The position numbers and the translations under genes were made by a program. From assembly GCA_002633025.1 (NCBI GenBank), contig NMRB01000305.1, positions 351,615 through 415,614 on the forward strand: a stretch of 64,000 bases of DNA. The letters are read 5' to 3'. This stretch comes from Notospermus geniculatus (lineage: Eukaryota; Nemertea; Pilidiophora; Heteronemertea; Lineidae). A model generated the notes under the pieces. It did no database searches, was not told the origin of the DNA, and worked only from the letters and a program-made list of their open reading frames with translations. Each line of letters opens with the position of its first letter. The first letter of the stretch is position 1. Shown here piece after piece: positions 44,101-57,947 of the stretch.

Positions 44101-47100
44101 GGTGTACCTACTTGAGCCATGACTTTGTTATTGTGTTTGTTACTACCACTATTTCCAATCTAACTTTCAGTTTCTTTGCAATATTCTCATCAAGTGGAGA
44201 GAAAATAGCTGAGCTTCAGGTGTCAGTTGTCTTGGAGAGTTTGATGGGTAAAGTTGGATGTTTACAAATGGCTATTAAGTCACCTTTTCGTCAGGACATT
44301 CTTGGAAGTTCAATCTGGTCTCTGTTGCAACCAGTCTTGTTTTCACCTTTCTCAAGTGATTTCCGTTTGCAAGCTGTGGTCACTGTGATTGCCAGAGACG
44401 GTAAACTCGGGTAGCTGGCATGACAATTCACCCTCCGTGTTCAGAATTGTGACTGCTGATCTGTAGTATTCACAAATGATATGTTTTTCAGCATCTTATG
44501 ACAGTACTCAGTCCATTCCAACAACTGATATGAGCATCGACACAACAAGCAGTCACCAGGACATTCAACCTGTCAACCCTACTAAAAAGATCACACCAAT
44601 GGTCAGGCCAGACTACAGGACACACGGTGCCGAGGATCCTTTTATATCACCTCGGCCGGGGTCGAAGGTCAGTGGAAACTGGTGCATACATCTTCCTGAA
44701 TATTGAAAATAATGCCTCACATTCAATAGAATTGCTCATTACAGATTTTACATGACAGTCGTTTAACTTGTATTTTACAGGCTAGTGATGGTAAATGTCC
44801 AGAAGGTGTAGATTCCATGATGTATTCAGGTAGCTCTCCGACTGCTGATCCGGTGAAACCGAGGCCTATACACGAATATCCAACAAAAGATGTGGGCCTC
44901 AGTCCCCCTGCTGCCAACAGCACTGTAAACCCATCAGTCTCAATTCCAGGTATGCGTTCGAGGTGGATGTGTGTGTCTGTTGCTGAAAATGGGCCTTTGT
45001 TTCCATTTGAATGATATGACTGGAGCAGTGGCTGGATTGGTTTTTCAATCTTCTATCAGTGTATTTCGTATGCAGTGATATTTGTCTTGTGAGCTGTAGT
45101 TTTCAAGGGTCGATTATTCATAAAGCGGTTCTATCGTAAGAACTGTCTTAGGCCGGTTCCAAGTGTGGTCAACCACTGCACTTGGAACCGGCCTAAGACG
45201 GGTCTAACGATAGAACCGCTTTATGAATACGACCCCAAGTGTTGTGTGCTGTATTCTGTTTGCCTCTTGAGTTATTATTTCTCTCCTCCCTTTCCTAGTG
45301 TCTAAACCATTTTCCCTGGATGTCCGCAGCAAAAACACATCTGATATGTTATCTGCCTTGTTGGACAAGGGCACAAAGCTGAAGGAGGCGATGATCAAGT
45401 CGACAATGGAGACAAACCTGAAGCCGTCACGGAGCAACCCAGACCTCAGCACCATCAGCAGTATCGACGCAGATACGTTGCTTGATACTTCAAAGACTTC
45501 AAAAAGGTGGGCTGGACTGAGTGGAAATATCAACCCCTGGCATCTCAGATCCTGGGTTCACTTCAAGGTGGATTCATTTCTCATGCACTACCAACACCTC
45601 ATTCATTTCATATCTTACAGGCGCGGCTCGACTGGAGATCTTTTCCGTGAGATCTTGAAGGCTGACAGTGACAAGGAGAAAGTCAATATGGACTTCTTTA
45701 AATCGTTTGATGATTCTGTTAACACCCATCAAAGAGCCGTGGACCTTGTTCTTGGGCCTCATCAAGATACCAAGGAGTACAAGGTGAGGTGATGTATTAA
45801 ATTGAGTGCTGGGTGTTCAGGGTGACTGCTGCCGTGTTAGATAGCCAAACATGGCCAGATGGCAGAGTCGCACATTGTCAGGGAGCACTACAAACATTCC
45901 ACTGTCTAAAACCCATTGAAATAAATGATTTTTTGTGTCCATAGACTATTAGGACTCTGCTGGAAGGTGGGAGCCCATCTTCATCCATATCTGAAGACAC
46001 AGACTTGACGAGTGAACTGGGGGATCCGCTGCACGATGAAAGCATTCTGCAAGAACTCTTCTATTCTAATCAGGTACGTCAATTCGTTTCATTCCATCGT
46101 TCAAAACTTCATGAACAAGGTGGCAGTAGAAATTTCATTGGTTGATATGAAATAATGAGTGATGTAGTCACAAATGTGTTGTTCGGCTTCCAGAAGGACG
46201 ACAGCTCTGATGGTTTATCCAGCAGTGAGGATGAGCCTGAGGTCAGCAGACACAAGAGGAGACGATCAGTTGATGAACCAGGGAATATCGTAAGTAGCTC
46301 ACCCATCCATTTCTAGACCACTTCTCCAGGGGGGTATTTGTCACCTTTCAATTTGCTTTATTAGATTTTACAGACTGACTCCTATCCATTTCAGCGCCCA
46401 CCCTCCAGACGGTCTTCGCAATCAAGTCTGACGTCTCCGCATTTGGACAAGTTGGCACAGCCTGAGCCGAGGAGGGAACCAGACGATGATGTGATGTCAC
46501 AGACTTCTGAGAGGTCACGGGTTTCATTTGATATGACCCCGTCTGATTCTGAGGAAAATACTCCTAGAGTCAAGAAGAAAAAAGGTAAGTTTGGAAGTAG
46601 GATGCTTGCTAGGGTGAGCTCACCAATGGTTTGCATCTGTAGCCTTCACCGCTATGGCCTGGGTAGATTTATAAAAGCAGTGAACTGTTGTCATCAAAGG
46701 TGAGAGGTATTGATGGTTGCACTTTGTCCCTCTGATGTTTCCACAATTCCTTTCTTTTAGGGCGGAAAGACGTTGAATCAAAGAAAAGCGATGGCCTGAG
46801 CGTGGAGCGTCTGACTCTCCTCGGTCGGGCAAACAAAGCCAGAGTCGTCATCGACAGCTTCACGTTAAAAGATCCAGAGAAGCAACTTCCGACTGCTGCC
46901 TCAAAAAAGGGTGGAAAGGGAAAGCCTCCAAAACCCTCAAAAAAGCCTTGGTATGTTATTTTTCTTAATCTTTGCAAATCTGATAAGTCTGTCTATTTAT
47001 GGACTGGTACCTCTTTCCTAATGCAAATCGTTTGTTTTCTTTCAGCACATATTTCGTGGAGTATCTGTTCCCAGTTGTGGCGACCTCGAGGGATAAACAT

Positions 47101-50100
47101 GCACCAAACGCCATGGCAACAGAAGTCATGAGAGTTGTGTCAAAGAAAGTGGTAGATGGAAGTAGGTTGAATGATAGGATGATAAGCCATCATGAAGTAT
47201 GACAGGCTTTTATCCGGCCTTCCAAGTCATGGTCACCAAAGACCACCACACCCAGAAAGGGTTCGTGCCAGGATCACTTACTCTGCAAAGTTTGCAACAA
47301 GCTAAGGAGCTGACCTTTGTAACATGTCATCAAGAGAACTGTAATTGTGTATTTCAGATGTTACCTTCGCCCATCGTTCAGTCTTCCCTGTTCTTTTTGA
47401 TGGTGCTGCGATTGAACAGTGGTGGAAATCCGTTCTTGTTTTCAAGTTATACTCAAGAACAGCCAGCCAGAAAACAGTGAGTTGTCCTTATGTTGTTGAG
47501 TAGTTGGACCGTCACATTTAAAACCCAGAGATTCCCTGTCCTTTGGACTACAAAGTTACCAACATAGGGAGAGAAATTGTAGCCCAGTGCATCATTTTCT
47601 GCTCTTGAGTCCAGCAGTTGAGAAGGTTACAACTTCCTGGTGTTTGTTTCTTCCAGCCCTCACTCATCGGCACTTGCTCACTATCACTGAAGTCCATTAT
47701 CCAATCTGACAACCTGTTTGTGGAGAAAAGTCTGTCAGTCAAAGACAGATCTGGCCAGTCTTCATCGATCACCTCGTCCACGGAGAGCAGCCCTAGGGTT
47801 GATGCAGCCTCTGTAGGGAGATTAAAGGTAAGGAACAATGACATTCCCTTTGCAAGAAGTTGATCTTTTCCAAGGGAGCTTGCTCTGAATCTGAACATTT
47901 TGGGTTTCTTTACAGGTGTCAATAGAGTTAGCCTCTGATAGCAAAGACTTTGCCACTTGCCTTGCGAAAACAAGACTGGCAGAGATGAAGAACCCTAAGA
48001 TAGTCGCGATACCACAGTCCAAACCTAAATCAAAGTTGCCTCCCACGCCTCCTGGCAAGTCGAGCACTGTGGATGCTAAGGTCGGTCCAACCTCGTCCAG
48101 TATTGATGACATGAAGCAGAAGAGAGTGGAACCACAGCCTACTCAGATCATCTACCAGCAAAACATCATCGATGACAGAACAGAGGTAAGCAAAAGAACA
48201 TGGGGGAAGCAGTGGCGCAGTGTTGAGCATCAGGTCCTGGGCTTGATTCCCACCAAAGTCTCAAGACCATCTCTAACTTTCATTCCACAGGCAGTCACCC
48301 TTCACACCCTCCTCATGATCCCAGAAGCTCGTAACGTGACCCTCCACGGAACTCGCACCTTACAAGTTAGCAGCAACAAGAACCCAAGACAGCCTCCGCA
48401 GCCGTTGACGGGCTGGCAGAAACGCGACATGTCAACGAGGAATATCTACGTTGTATGTCGTATGTTCTGGTGTAGTGATAGCGTTCGTTCCAACATCGCC
48501 TGGGGGACGTTTGAGCCGCGGTTCGAATTTGTTCAGGTGAGTTTTCTGGTGTTATTTTGAGTTCATAAGACAGGAAAAATGTTTTTTCAGAGCTAAACTG
48601 TTTGATTAAAATGTGTTGTGGTAATATTCCAGGTGGCGCCGGTCCTGGTGACGCCGTCCTTACTGGAGCGAATGAGAAATAACTTCATGGTTGTCGAGGT
48701 TTGGGATAAGAAGACATCATCAGAAAGTGACAAGGTAAGAATCGTTTACTCTGTCACATGAACTAAAGGCCCGTTTCCACTCCAGCGGATTTCTCCGTGG
48801 TTTGTGGCAAGCGGTGCTGTTTTCAGATCAGAGGGTTTTGGATAATCCTTCGATGGTTTTACAATACATATTGTGTTGCCTATCGTAATGCCTGTGAAAA
48901 CCACTCCGCTTGCTGCAAACCGTGGCAGAATCCGCTGTAGTGGAACTGGGCAACAAAAGGAATGGTTTGGTGACTTTAGCCTGTCGTAGCTCACTTCTCC
49001 CCACATGCAGTGTTTGACACTTCAGTTCTGTTTCCTTCCAGCTTATTGGTATTGTGAAACTCTCCTTGCATCAGTTCTACATGTCCTTCAGGGAGAGGAA
49101 AATAATGAACTCATTGATGAAGTCACGGGTAAGTAAGAGCTATGGTCGGCTGGATTTCATGGTTCTTGTGTTTAGTTCCTACTTTGACAAATGCCTGTTA
49201 AGTGTAAAACGGGAGTCGTCCTTAAAATCTGACCTCAAGGCCTTATTTTGATGAAAATTTTTCATTCCAGTACCCAGTTATATCAGTGGATAACTACTTG
49301 CCTATAATGGACCCTTTCACTGGTGCTCAGTTTGGAGAGCTTAAGGTGCTACTTGGCATGGGATCAGCTGAACAGGTAACTCCCCCTAGTGGTCTGTCCT
49401 ACAGGTCTCCTCCAAAACACTGCTGGACGCATCCACCATCCTTGTGTTAGGTTTCGTCTTGCTATCAGTCTGTATCCTGAAGAACATGATGTTAAATCCT
49501 TCCCATCAGATTTCAGCACCCTTACCTTCAATCCTAGGGCTGTTATGTCATCCTCTTGATGTGACTCCATCATAAGTTTATGTGTACTTTCAAAATTGTG
49601 CCCTCAAATTTTGATTTCTTTATTCGATGTTTCTGTCAGGTCTCCTCCCTACAGAGATTAAAGCTTGACCCTGATAAAGCTATATCCGTGTCAGAAAGAC
49701 CAGGTCACTTCTTGGAGAGAAAGGATATAATGACGAGGGATAGGAGTATGACAGATTTTGCCCAGGATGATGGGATGGGTAAGTCCTGGCTGAGCCTCAC
49801 TACATGTATACCTCAATTGAAATTTTCCATGTGGGACGAGGTTCTCAAAGGTTGAAAGGCTGCAGATATAAAAGATGAGGGTCTCGTATGCCTGGCTACA
49901 ACTTGACTTTGACAACTTGTGAATTCTTTTTTCCTATCTTTGAAGATATAGAAAATATTTAAAATCTTTGTGTACCGGTAGTTCTCAAGATAAGCTTTCA
50001 CATTGGCTTTGATATTTCAGTTGATCACTCGTTTGAGGTCGTCATCGAAGGAGTGCGTGAACTACAGCTTCTTGACGACATGATCTGGGGCGAGGCAGAC

Positions 50101-53100
50101 ATGTTTGTCCAGTATCACTTCCCCGCTCAACAACAGACAAAACAGCTTGGTGGACCAGATATCATGCAGGGTAAGGCAATCTTCACTGGGCAACGAGGTG
50201 AACTTCTTTAGACCTCATCTTTGCCTGTTGTGTGAGGCCTGCAAATTAGATAAAAAAACACCTAAGATTTGGATTTGGAGTTCCTGACCTCTCGTTTCCC
50301 ACCCAAGCCACTATAACGTCAGTGCCACTTGTGTTGTATTCAGGAACAATGCTTTCTGTCAACTTAATTTGTAACCTCTGTAACGATTCTTGCTTCCAGG
50401 TATGCCGACCCTAAAGCCCTACAGAACTGCCACAACCCTCTGTGTTCCTGATCCTGTCTTCCACGATGTCACAAGACATCGTATCATCCTCCCTGTCGGC
50501 ACGCCTGCCCAGAGGGAAATACTTACTGGTAAGATCATCCATAATGTTCCGTATTAAACAAGGCCAATCTTCCCTGCAAACTTGGGCTTCTCCCAATCCA
50601 GTTTTGTCTTTATGGGATCTCCTTCAGTTGATTGGCGCTGTCCTAGTCTCTGAAACTCCTCCTGCCAAAGTACTCTCCCAGTCTACAAGACTCCTCAAAC
50701 TTGCACTGTTTGCAGTCTCAGAAAAGACTTGATCAAGTGCTCTAGGCCTAACTGGTGTAGTTTCTGCATCTTGCAGTGATTGCCAAAGTACCGTAAACTT
50801 GAAAATTTCCTCTTTCAGCCTGTGCTGGTGCTGGTGGAGGTGTCGGTGGCGTGCCGTTCGAAATCTGGTGTCGATATTACTACCCCAATGTTAGGGATCA
50901 AGTTATTGCCAAGGTACGGATGAGAATTACACTGTCACGATTGTGTTGATTGAACAGAAGTTAGCACATGCGAAAGCTGAGCCTCTGTTGATCTTTGAGT
51001 TTCATGTTCCCTTCACGTGTGCTTTGCTTTCCAGGCTAGCCTTCCCTTGGCGAAGCTCTGTGCCATGATCACCATGCAGAAACAAGGAGAGACCAACATA
51101 CAGACTTTCTCTCTTCCCCTCACTCCAATCTCACCTGAGGCTCAGTCATCAGAAGAGAAGGCCAAGGTAGGGATCTGTTGTTATATGATCAAGAGCTGTA
51201 AAGGAGAGAAGGAAATGTCAATATTTGGGTGGCATCGGTGGAAAATCACATCTGGCCTTTTACATCGTCCTAACATGCCTATTGCCAGACAGGTGGGTCA
51301 GTGAAATCTGACGTCACTTTTTTGAAAGGCCTGCATACGCATGCAGTTCCCCACCCATCGGCCCATTGGCCTTGATTGATCCTTTCGTTGGTGAGCACTG
51401 CTAAGTACCGGTATATGCCTACATTCATGACATTGGCTGCCTTCTGTTCCCTGAGTTGCTCTTGTCCAAACTCATAGAGTTTCCATGTGACTTCACTTTC
51501 AGGTGGGGGACTCTGGCATCCTCGATGTGACCATCAATTACAAGACATCCTCTCACTCTGTGAAGACAGACACCAGCCAGATGGCGGCAACGAGGAACTT
51601 GTCCGGCTCCCAGGTCTGTCTGTCACTCGGAATCATCCGGGCATCGGGACTGAAGGTAAGAAGGAATTCAACTGTGTCTTAATAACTCCAGATCTGTCCA
51701 ACTGGAAACGCTGGAAAGTTCATTCTCATTCTTCAACCCACTGTTGTTTCTTTTGTAGGCCGCTGCAGAGATGCACGCTCGCCTCAACTCAGGGATGCAG
51801 TACCCAGCAGAAGTCGGTGTTAACACGTATATCAGGATCAAGATGTCTTTCCTTTCAAAGGAGGTAAGTACTCAGTTGTCTTATTTCAGAATGGAGGGTG
51901 AACAGTGGTAAAACAGTCGTAACAAACCTCACTGATCAACTCTTTTCATTTCCCAGGATGAACGAATCACTCGCACGGTCGCCAGGAGTTTCTCCCCGGA
52001 GTTTTCTTGCTACATGGACTTCCCGTGCCCTCTCCTGTGGACGGAGGCTGGTACTGATGCTCTGTGTCTGGCTGAGATACTCGAGACTGCTGAAGCAACG
52101 CTAGAGGTCTGGCATCAGGTGCCTGGCACTAATCCAGGTGTGTACCTAACTCACGATAGAGTGAACCCTTTCGCTGCCGAGTCCAGCATCATACTGTCAG
52201 CTACATATTCCCTGTAGACGTGTGTACCAAGTTTTCCAGCCTATCACACATTGCTGTTATCCTCCTCATCCTCTTCACCAGCTAAAGTTCAACGTTGTGT
52301 TTTCAGATGTCGATCGCGAGTACGTCAGCACAGGGTCTTCAGAAATCCAGGGCAGAAAACTCGTCTCCACTGTCGGTGATGTTTTACTTGGTACAACAAC
52401 CATTCCACTGAGGAATGTCTTGGTGCACAAGACGGGTAAGTCCATAAGCTGTCAGAAAGTACAAGTGCTCCGTGATATTGAAGATTTTTTCAAATTTTTT
52501 TCCTCAATTTCAGGTATAAAAGGCTGGTATGCTATCAAGCTCCAGAACCTTGGATGGGGTGTAGACTCTGACCATGATGATGATGTCAAGTCATCCCGTG
52601 GTGCTAAAGGCCTGGAGAGGATCGTCGGTGGTCTCGAGCTTGCCATTAAGTTTGCTCATCACGACGATCGGGAGAGAGTGTTGCATGCTGGGAGGAGTGT
52701 TGGATGGAGTCCAGAGCAGGACTATGAAGACGAGGATTGGGAGAATGCTGGTATGTTGCCCATTTAGAGCCAACTCACATGAGAAAGCTCTCATCGGAAG
52801 CCTTTCCTGTTCTGTGCAAGTGATGCCAGCTGGAACAATTCCCCCTACTACTATCTCTGTAAGAAACACTGTTTCCCTTTTGATCTCAGTTTGTAACTGA
52901 TCTCATTTCAGATGATTCTCTCAGCCACCATCATCAAGTTACCATGACAATCGACCTGGCCTGTTTCCCAGTTGCCAACGCCCTCATCACTGGACAGACG
53001 AGCCTGGATTCTGCAGCAAAGTGCTACATCAGATACAAGTTTTATGACAAAGGTAGGAGTGTTTGAATTTGAAAGAGATCCACCAAGGCCATTGGCCATT

Positions 53101-56100
53101 TCCTGTCATTCTCTTTTAAATAACACCCAGGCATTCATAGCTTCTATTTCCCTGTAAATCACCAGCACCTTGTCATGTGTTTCAGCTGCCGTCTGCTCCA
53201 AGGTTCTACCAGTCAAAGCAAACAACCAGAACTACATCATGACTGAGCTTCACCACAAGAAAGTGGCTTATATTGAGGCTACTGCTCCATTCTCTTGGTA
53301 AGCAACCTCCTCTTCATTCCTCGGGTTAGGGCAGGTTTATGCTTAATTTGTGTGACATTGCACGATGACAGCAGTTGCTGACAATGACCGACATGCTTTG
53401 TGGAAGTGTAAATCTTTCCTTCTTTCCCTAGGTATCTTCGGGAAGAGCTGCTGGAAGTCCAGGTTTGGGTGACCCACAGTCATGACACAGATCAGAAACG
53501 ACCACGGCACAGGGACAAACTCATCGGATCTGCCTTCATAGAACTGAGCAGCCTTGCTCAGCGTAGGAGGAAACAGCACAGAATAAGGTAAAGTGCATGT
53601 CTGATTTCTAGGGTGTCCTTCCTTGTTCTGACCGTTGTGTGTTATGAGTCCAAGTACCGGACCCTAAATGAACTTAAATCTCAGTCTGTGGCTGGTTTCT
53701 GCAGATAACTCACCCCCCAAGGGCTTGTTTTCTTCTCTTCCAGTGGTGTCTTCCCGTTGTTCAAGCCTGGAGCATCCAGTCTGGGTGGAGCATTCATCAG
53801 AGCTCACATCACCCTACAACCACAGTTTGGAACAGTGCAGAAGGTAAGAAGGGTCGAACCTCTCGATTAAGGACACTTTGGTACTGACAGAGGTGTCCAT
53901 TGAGAGAGGTTCCACTAAAGAAACCCTAGAGTGGTGTTCACACTTCAACCCATGCTGTATCATAACATCCTGCAGTCCTGGCTGATGGTAATATGTGAAA
54001 TAATGTAAACTTATTGAAACTTAACTCCTTGTGTCGAATTTTAGGACGTATCAGAGGAAAATATCGACCTTGATGAGCTAATGGACTCTGAGGATGAGGT
54101 TCGGGTGTTTGGCAAACGTCACAAGACACCAAAGAAAGACACCAAGGCCTCGAAACCGCTGCTGCCAGATGCTGACACATTCCCTGTGCACATATCGGTG
54201 GAGAGGGCCATGCATCTGGCCCATGTGCCTGACAGGAAGAGGTAATCACAGTTTGTCCCCTCCCCTCCTTCCTCTCCTCCTCCTCCTCTTCTGCTCCGCT
54301 TCCCCTCCCCTCCCATTCTGCCTCTCTCCCCTCCACCACCCCACCCACTCCTGTGTAAGTTACCGTATGTGGTTTTCAATATGATGGAATGCTGGTCCAA
54401 CCTGTTCATTTCAATCGAAAACTTCTGTTTTCCAGTGGTGCTATGACGAAACCAAGTGCATACGTCTCTTATCAGACAGCAGAGAGCCATGATCCAGCTC
54501 ACACTGACATCATCACTGACCATGACTCACCGATATGGAACCATGAACATGATACCAGGTTGAGTAAGGAACTTCTCGAGCAGGATGACAAGGTATGCCT
54601 GAATTTACCACCTTTCCCATGACATCAGGCCTTATGACTTTGCTTATCCAATATGGGAGCAACATTCATTAAGGCATGCATCACCCTACAACTACAGTGT
54701 GTCCTGACACAATCTCCTCCCGAGTATGTTTAATAACGCTCTCAGTGTACACCAAAATCACTATCACTTAGCTACTTAGGGAGACTCTGTCCTAATCCTA
54801 GCATCTGTGTTCAATTTCAGAACTTAGTATTCAAAGTTTGGCACAAAACAGTCACAGGATCTTCTACACCTGGTAAGTTTTATTCACAAAACATATATTT
54901 TCGATATCATGTTTGACACTTGCTACAAGGTTCTTCCTCAATTCCAGATAAATCCTCTGATCGTGTGATTGGGTTCGTCTCCGTCGACCTCTGCCCGATG
55001 TCACTCGGTCTGCGTCAGATCTGTGGATGGTACAATATCATGGACTTCAACGGACAATGCCAAGGTCAAATCAAGGTGAGATTGTGGTTATTAAAAGGTT
55101 ATGTACTCTTCTTTCAGTTCAGTTGATATTCACTCGAGGTCTCAGGCAGGTCTCTGCCTAAACAAGACAATGTGTTCTCATGTGCTGCCCAATTCTCCTG
55201 ATTTACCCATTAATCTTTCATTTGTAACAGGTTGGTGTCATCCCGGGCGAGACCCTTTCTGGTGTTACTGCGAAGGCTCCAGCATCTCCGTCCAAGGTAA
55301 GTGTATTTCAAAGAGTAAAAACCAATATTAAGACTGCCATGTGCCTCGGATTTTGACAGCTCGGACACTCACACGTACTGTAGAGCTGTCCTTGGTTGTG
55401 CTTTCTTAAAACTACCTGTGTTTGTTTTGTAAGGAATACCTTACAGGAAAGATGACGTCAGAGTATCCTTCTGATACAATTTTAAGGAGTATCTGTGTTC
55501 TAACTTCAGACATCCGTTGGTCCTCCTCGCTTCCTCACCTCCGGTGCCTACCCAACATTCCCAAGTCATATATCCCAGCATTCCGACCAACGTATAGCCT
55601 TGGATGTCCCTGGGATGAGGTTACAGGCTCCTGGGCTCAAACACTGGCAGCTTCCACCAACCACCTCCCATGACATTGAGGAGACTTCAAGGTCAATGCT
55701 GTTTAGAAACCTTAGGTAAGATCACTGACATCACTTCTTTTTATGGTCTATTGGGTTCCATTGTACAGTTAGTATCTACGTACACTGTGACCTGGAATGT
55801 ATGGTGAAAGTTGGTTTATAAGCTTCTGATCTTTTCCTTTGGATTTCCAGGTCAAATATTGAAGAACTAGATCAAATCAACAAAAGGTTGACAAAACGTA
55901 TTGTTGGGGATGAAGAAGAAGCAGATGTTTCTCAGCCTCCTTTGTCAACTATTTCTGAGGGAGAAAGTGGGATGCTCAAATCTGGTGTTGATGCTACACA
56001 ACCAAAAGGGGGCGACACACCCGACTCTGCATCTGATGAATTCAGTGAATCACTCGAACGAGCACGACTTCTACTCCGAGGTCTCAATGGGACGCCGGAG

Positions 56101-57947
56101 AGTGATGTTAGAATAGAGGTACCAAAGCCTGTGGAGATACCCGTGAGGGACAATGCCAGGACGACTGTTGTACCAAATGTGACTGCCACGCCTCAGAGTG
56201 AGGAGAAAAGGGAGTTAGTCCGAGGCCTTGATATTGATTTGGACTCATTTTCTCCAGCTTTGCCTTCACGTCTTGACGCCTCGGTTCACGATCTACCAGA
56301 GACCACAGAGGATGTTTTTGAGATGTTTCAAACGAGACAGCGCCATCTGGTGACTGAATTGTCAGACGATGTATCGGAGGCTGATGATGATTATATCACA
56401 CGTCAGTTTCAGCAGTATGAAGACGAGGATGAAGATGAGGTTGATGAGGCGAGTGTCGTGGCACCGAGACCGTTGAACAATGTCTCGTGTTTTAACTTCA
56501 AGAATGCTTTTGATGATTCAGTCTTATCACGTCGGAGTGATTTGGATGGGAGTCAGGACGAAGAGAGTGGAGTAATGGGCGGTATGATTCTACAGCCGCG
56601 GGAATATCGACTAAGAGATGACTCGGCGGAACATCGGGAGGTCAGAGGTCAAGGACACATGGCAAGTTATCTGCAAGACCAACCAGAGGAGGATGTAGAG
56701 GATGAGGTCACATCTGTTGAGGACGGAGGCCGACATGATCTGACTCAAGAATCTGCTGTGATTGGTCCGCTGTCTGGAGGTGTGGATCTTCCTCCGGTTG
56801 CGATATCTGGGGTGGATCATTTTGTGGAGTCAGATGTTGAGGAAGGTCGGGAGGAGGATGTCTCTGCGGGCGATGAGGAAGAAGGAGGGGACATCACCAG
56901 AGAAGAATTAGAGGTTGGTGTGAATGGAGACGACGAGTCACCTGATCACACAGACGGCAGAAATGAAGCAGACGACAGCCATGAAGAAAATAACATTGTG
57001 GGGAATGAAGATGAAGACAATGAAGAAGAAGTGGAGGTATGATTGTTGACAAAGTGAAACATTGCTTAGTTTGGCGTGATGACTACTATTGTCATTTTGT
57101 TTTTCCTTGTTTCAGATATTGGGAGAGTCGGATGGATCTTCAGCACCAGGTGTTGACACAAGACATCACGAGGTTGATGTTGAAGTGTCTGCTCCTGAGG
57201 AGGAACAAGCATCGGAAACAAAAGAGGAGAAGAAATCTGCATCTGACTCCAGTTCTAGTTCATCGTCCAGTTCGTCCTCCAGCTCAAGCAGTAGTTCAAG
57301 CTCAAGTTCCAAGTCTGGGAAATCAGAGACCCACGGGAAGGATCAGAGGAGCCAGGACGACGGGAGTGATGATGAAGGAGAGATTCCAGATCAAGAGAAT
57401 GTCCCACCAGCTACAGCTGAAACAACACAAGCTCTGTATCCTTTTTTCTCGATATTTGCTAAGCACTGAAACAAATTCATCATTCTGCTGAGCCCATTTC
57501 TGACAATTTCGATAGCAGTGATTGTATTATTTCAATCCTTAACTCACTGGTTAGCTCAGCCAGTGGGAGTTCCAAACCTGCTTTCTTCCTTCCACCCAAG
57601 GATCTTGAGGAATCCATGAGAGCTTTGAGAATGGCTACAGCACTCAAGCCGAGAGACAAGGTAGGGGAAACTATCAGTTATCTTGTCTAGTTTCCAAAGA
57701 CTGTGATTTGGCAGCATTGTCCTTTGGTAGTTGTTGTATTTTGAACCTTTGGTTTTCTTTTCTCCAGCTGGATGAAGAAAGAAGACTACTCAAAGCTGCT
57801 GCAGCCAAGGAACACATGGAGAAGATAGGCGTGGCCAGCCCTCGGACACAGCAGACCCTCTCCGCAAGGTCACGACCTCTACCTTCTGCTGACGAGGCAA
57901 AACGAATAGCTAAGATATTTGCTGCACGTTTCTCTAACAAGGATTGA
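41163..57947 (+). CDS. C2CD3: C2 domain-containing protein 3, centriole elongation factor
   Basis: I join 45 exons, about 2553 aa (human about 2350): 41163-41232, 41738-41921, 43063-43160, 43406-43505, 44171-44247, 44492-44667, 44781-44949, 45299-45506, 45621-45783, 45945-46073, 46194-46289, 46395-46584, 46761-46950, 47046-47161, 47358-47476, 47657-47827, 47916-48185, 48291-48536, 48633-48734, 49042-49128, 49271-49375, 49640-49778, 50021-50170, 50400-50528, 50819-50913, 51035-51166, 51503-51655, 51759-51863, 51957-52137, 52307-52435, 52514-52750, 52912-53052, 53186-53297, 53432-53587, 53744-53843, 54045-54241, 54436-54592, 54821-54872, 54948-55075, 55231-55296, 55510-55715, 55851-57036, 57116-57435, 57516-57660, 57768-57947. 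The N-terminal C2 reads [20 protein letters not shown] and [20 protein letters not shown], as in human. Further C2 domains lie near residues 554-750, 842-1022, 1070-1190, 1240-1500, 1506-1675 and 1675-1875 ([20 protein letters not shown]). Residues about 1944-2412 are acidic and Ser-rich. The C-terminus holds the conserved [21 protein letters not shown]2CD3 acts at the distal centriole in appendage assembly and ciliogenesis. Confidence 0.93.
41990..42361. mobile_element. Inverted-repeat element in C2CD3 intron 2, right end lost in a gap
   Basis: The left end (AATGGCTCGCGGGGTTTGTT) is inverted at the right (CAACAAACCCCGCGAGCCATT), just before the N run. The other copy of the locus (about 42920) lacks it: CTTGTTAAGCAAGG against CTTGTTAAAGCAAATGGCTC here. 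A TTAA target as in piggyBac elements is possible, but the right flank is hidden in Ns. Open frames that cross into the gap are not genes. Confidence 0.75.
42362..42618. other. Assembly gap, 257 Ns
   Basis: Sequence after the gap (42619 onward) repeats 41675 onward at an offset of 944 bases for about 300 bp, including C2CD3 exon 2. Confidence 1.
42682..42865 (+). CDS. C2CD3: Second copy of C2CD3 exon 2 (probable other haplotype)
   Basis: Identical in frame and length to 41738-41921 with two silent changes (CCA to CCG, TTC to TTT). It is preceded by the same acceptor. The donor context differs: GTAGCTTGG here against GTACATGTAGCTTGG in the first copy, a 6-base indel. Only one of the two exons should be used in a transcript. 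Including both would break the reading frame after the first. Confidence 0.8.
45107..45236. mobile_element. MITE in a C2CD3 intron
   Basis: Arms GGGTCGATTATTCATAAAGC and GCTTTATGAATACGACCCC are inverted repeats, continuing inward through TTAGGCCGGTTCCAAGTG and CACTTGGAACCGGCCTAA. About 130 bp, in the intron after exon 7. Confidence 0.85.
48764..48950. mobile_element. MITE in a C2CD3 intron, same family as 8135-8299
   Basis: It begins TAAAGGCCCGTTTCCACT and ends near AGTGGAACTGGG. It shares AATGCCTGTGAAAACCACTC and GCGGATTTCTCCG with the copy at 8135. In the intron after exon 19. Confidence 0.75.
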
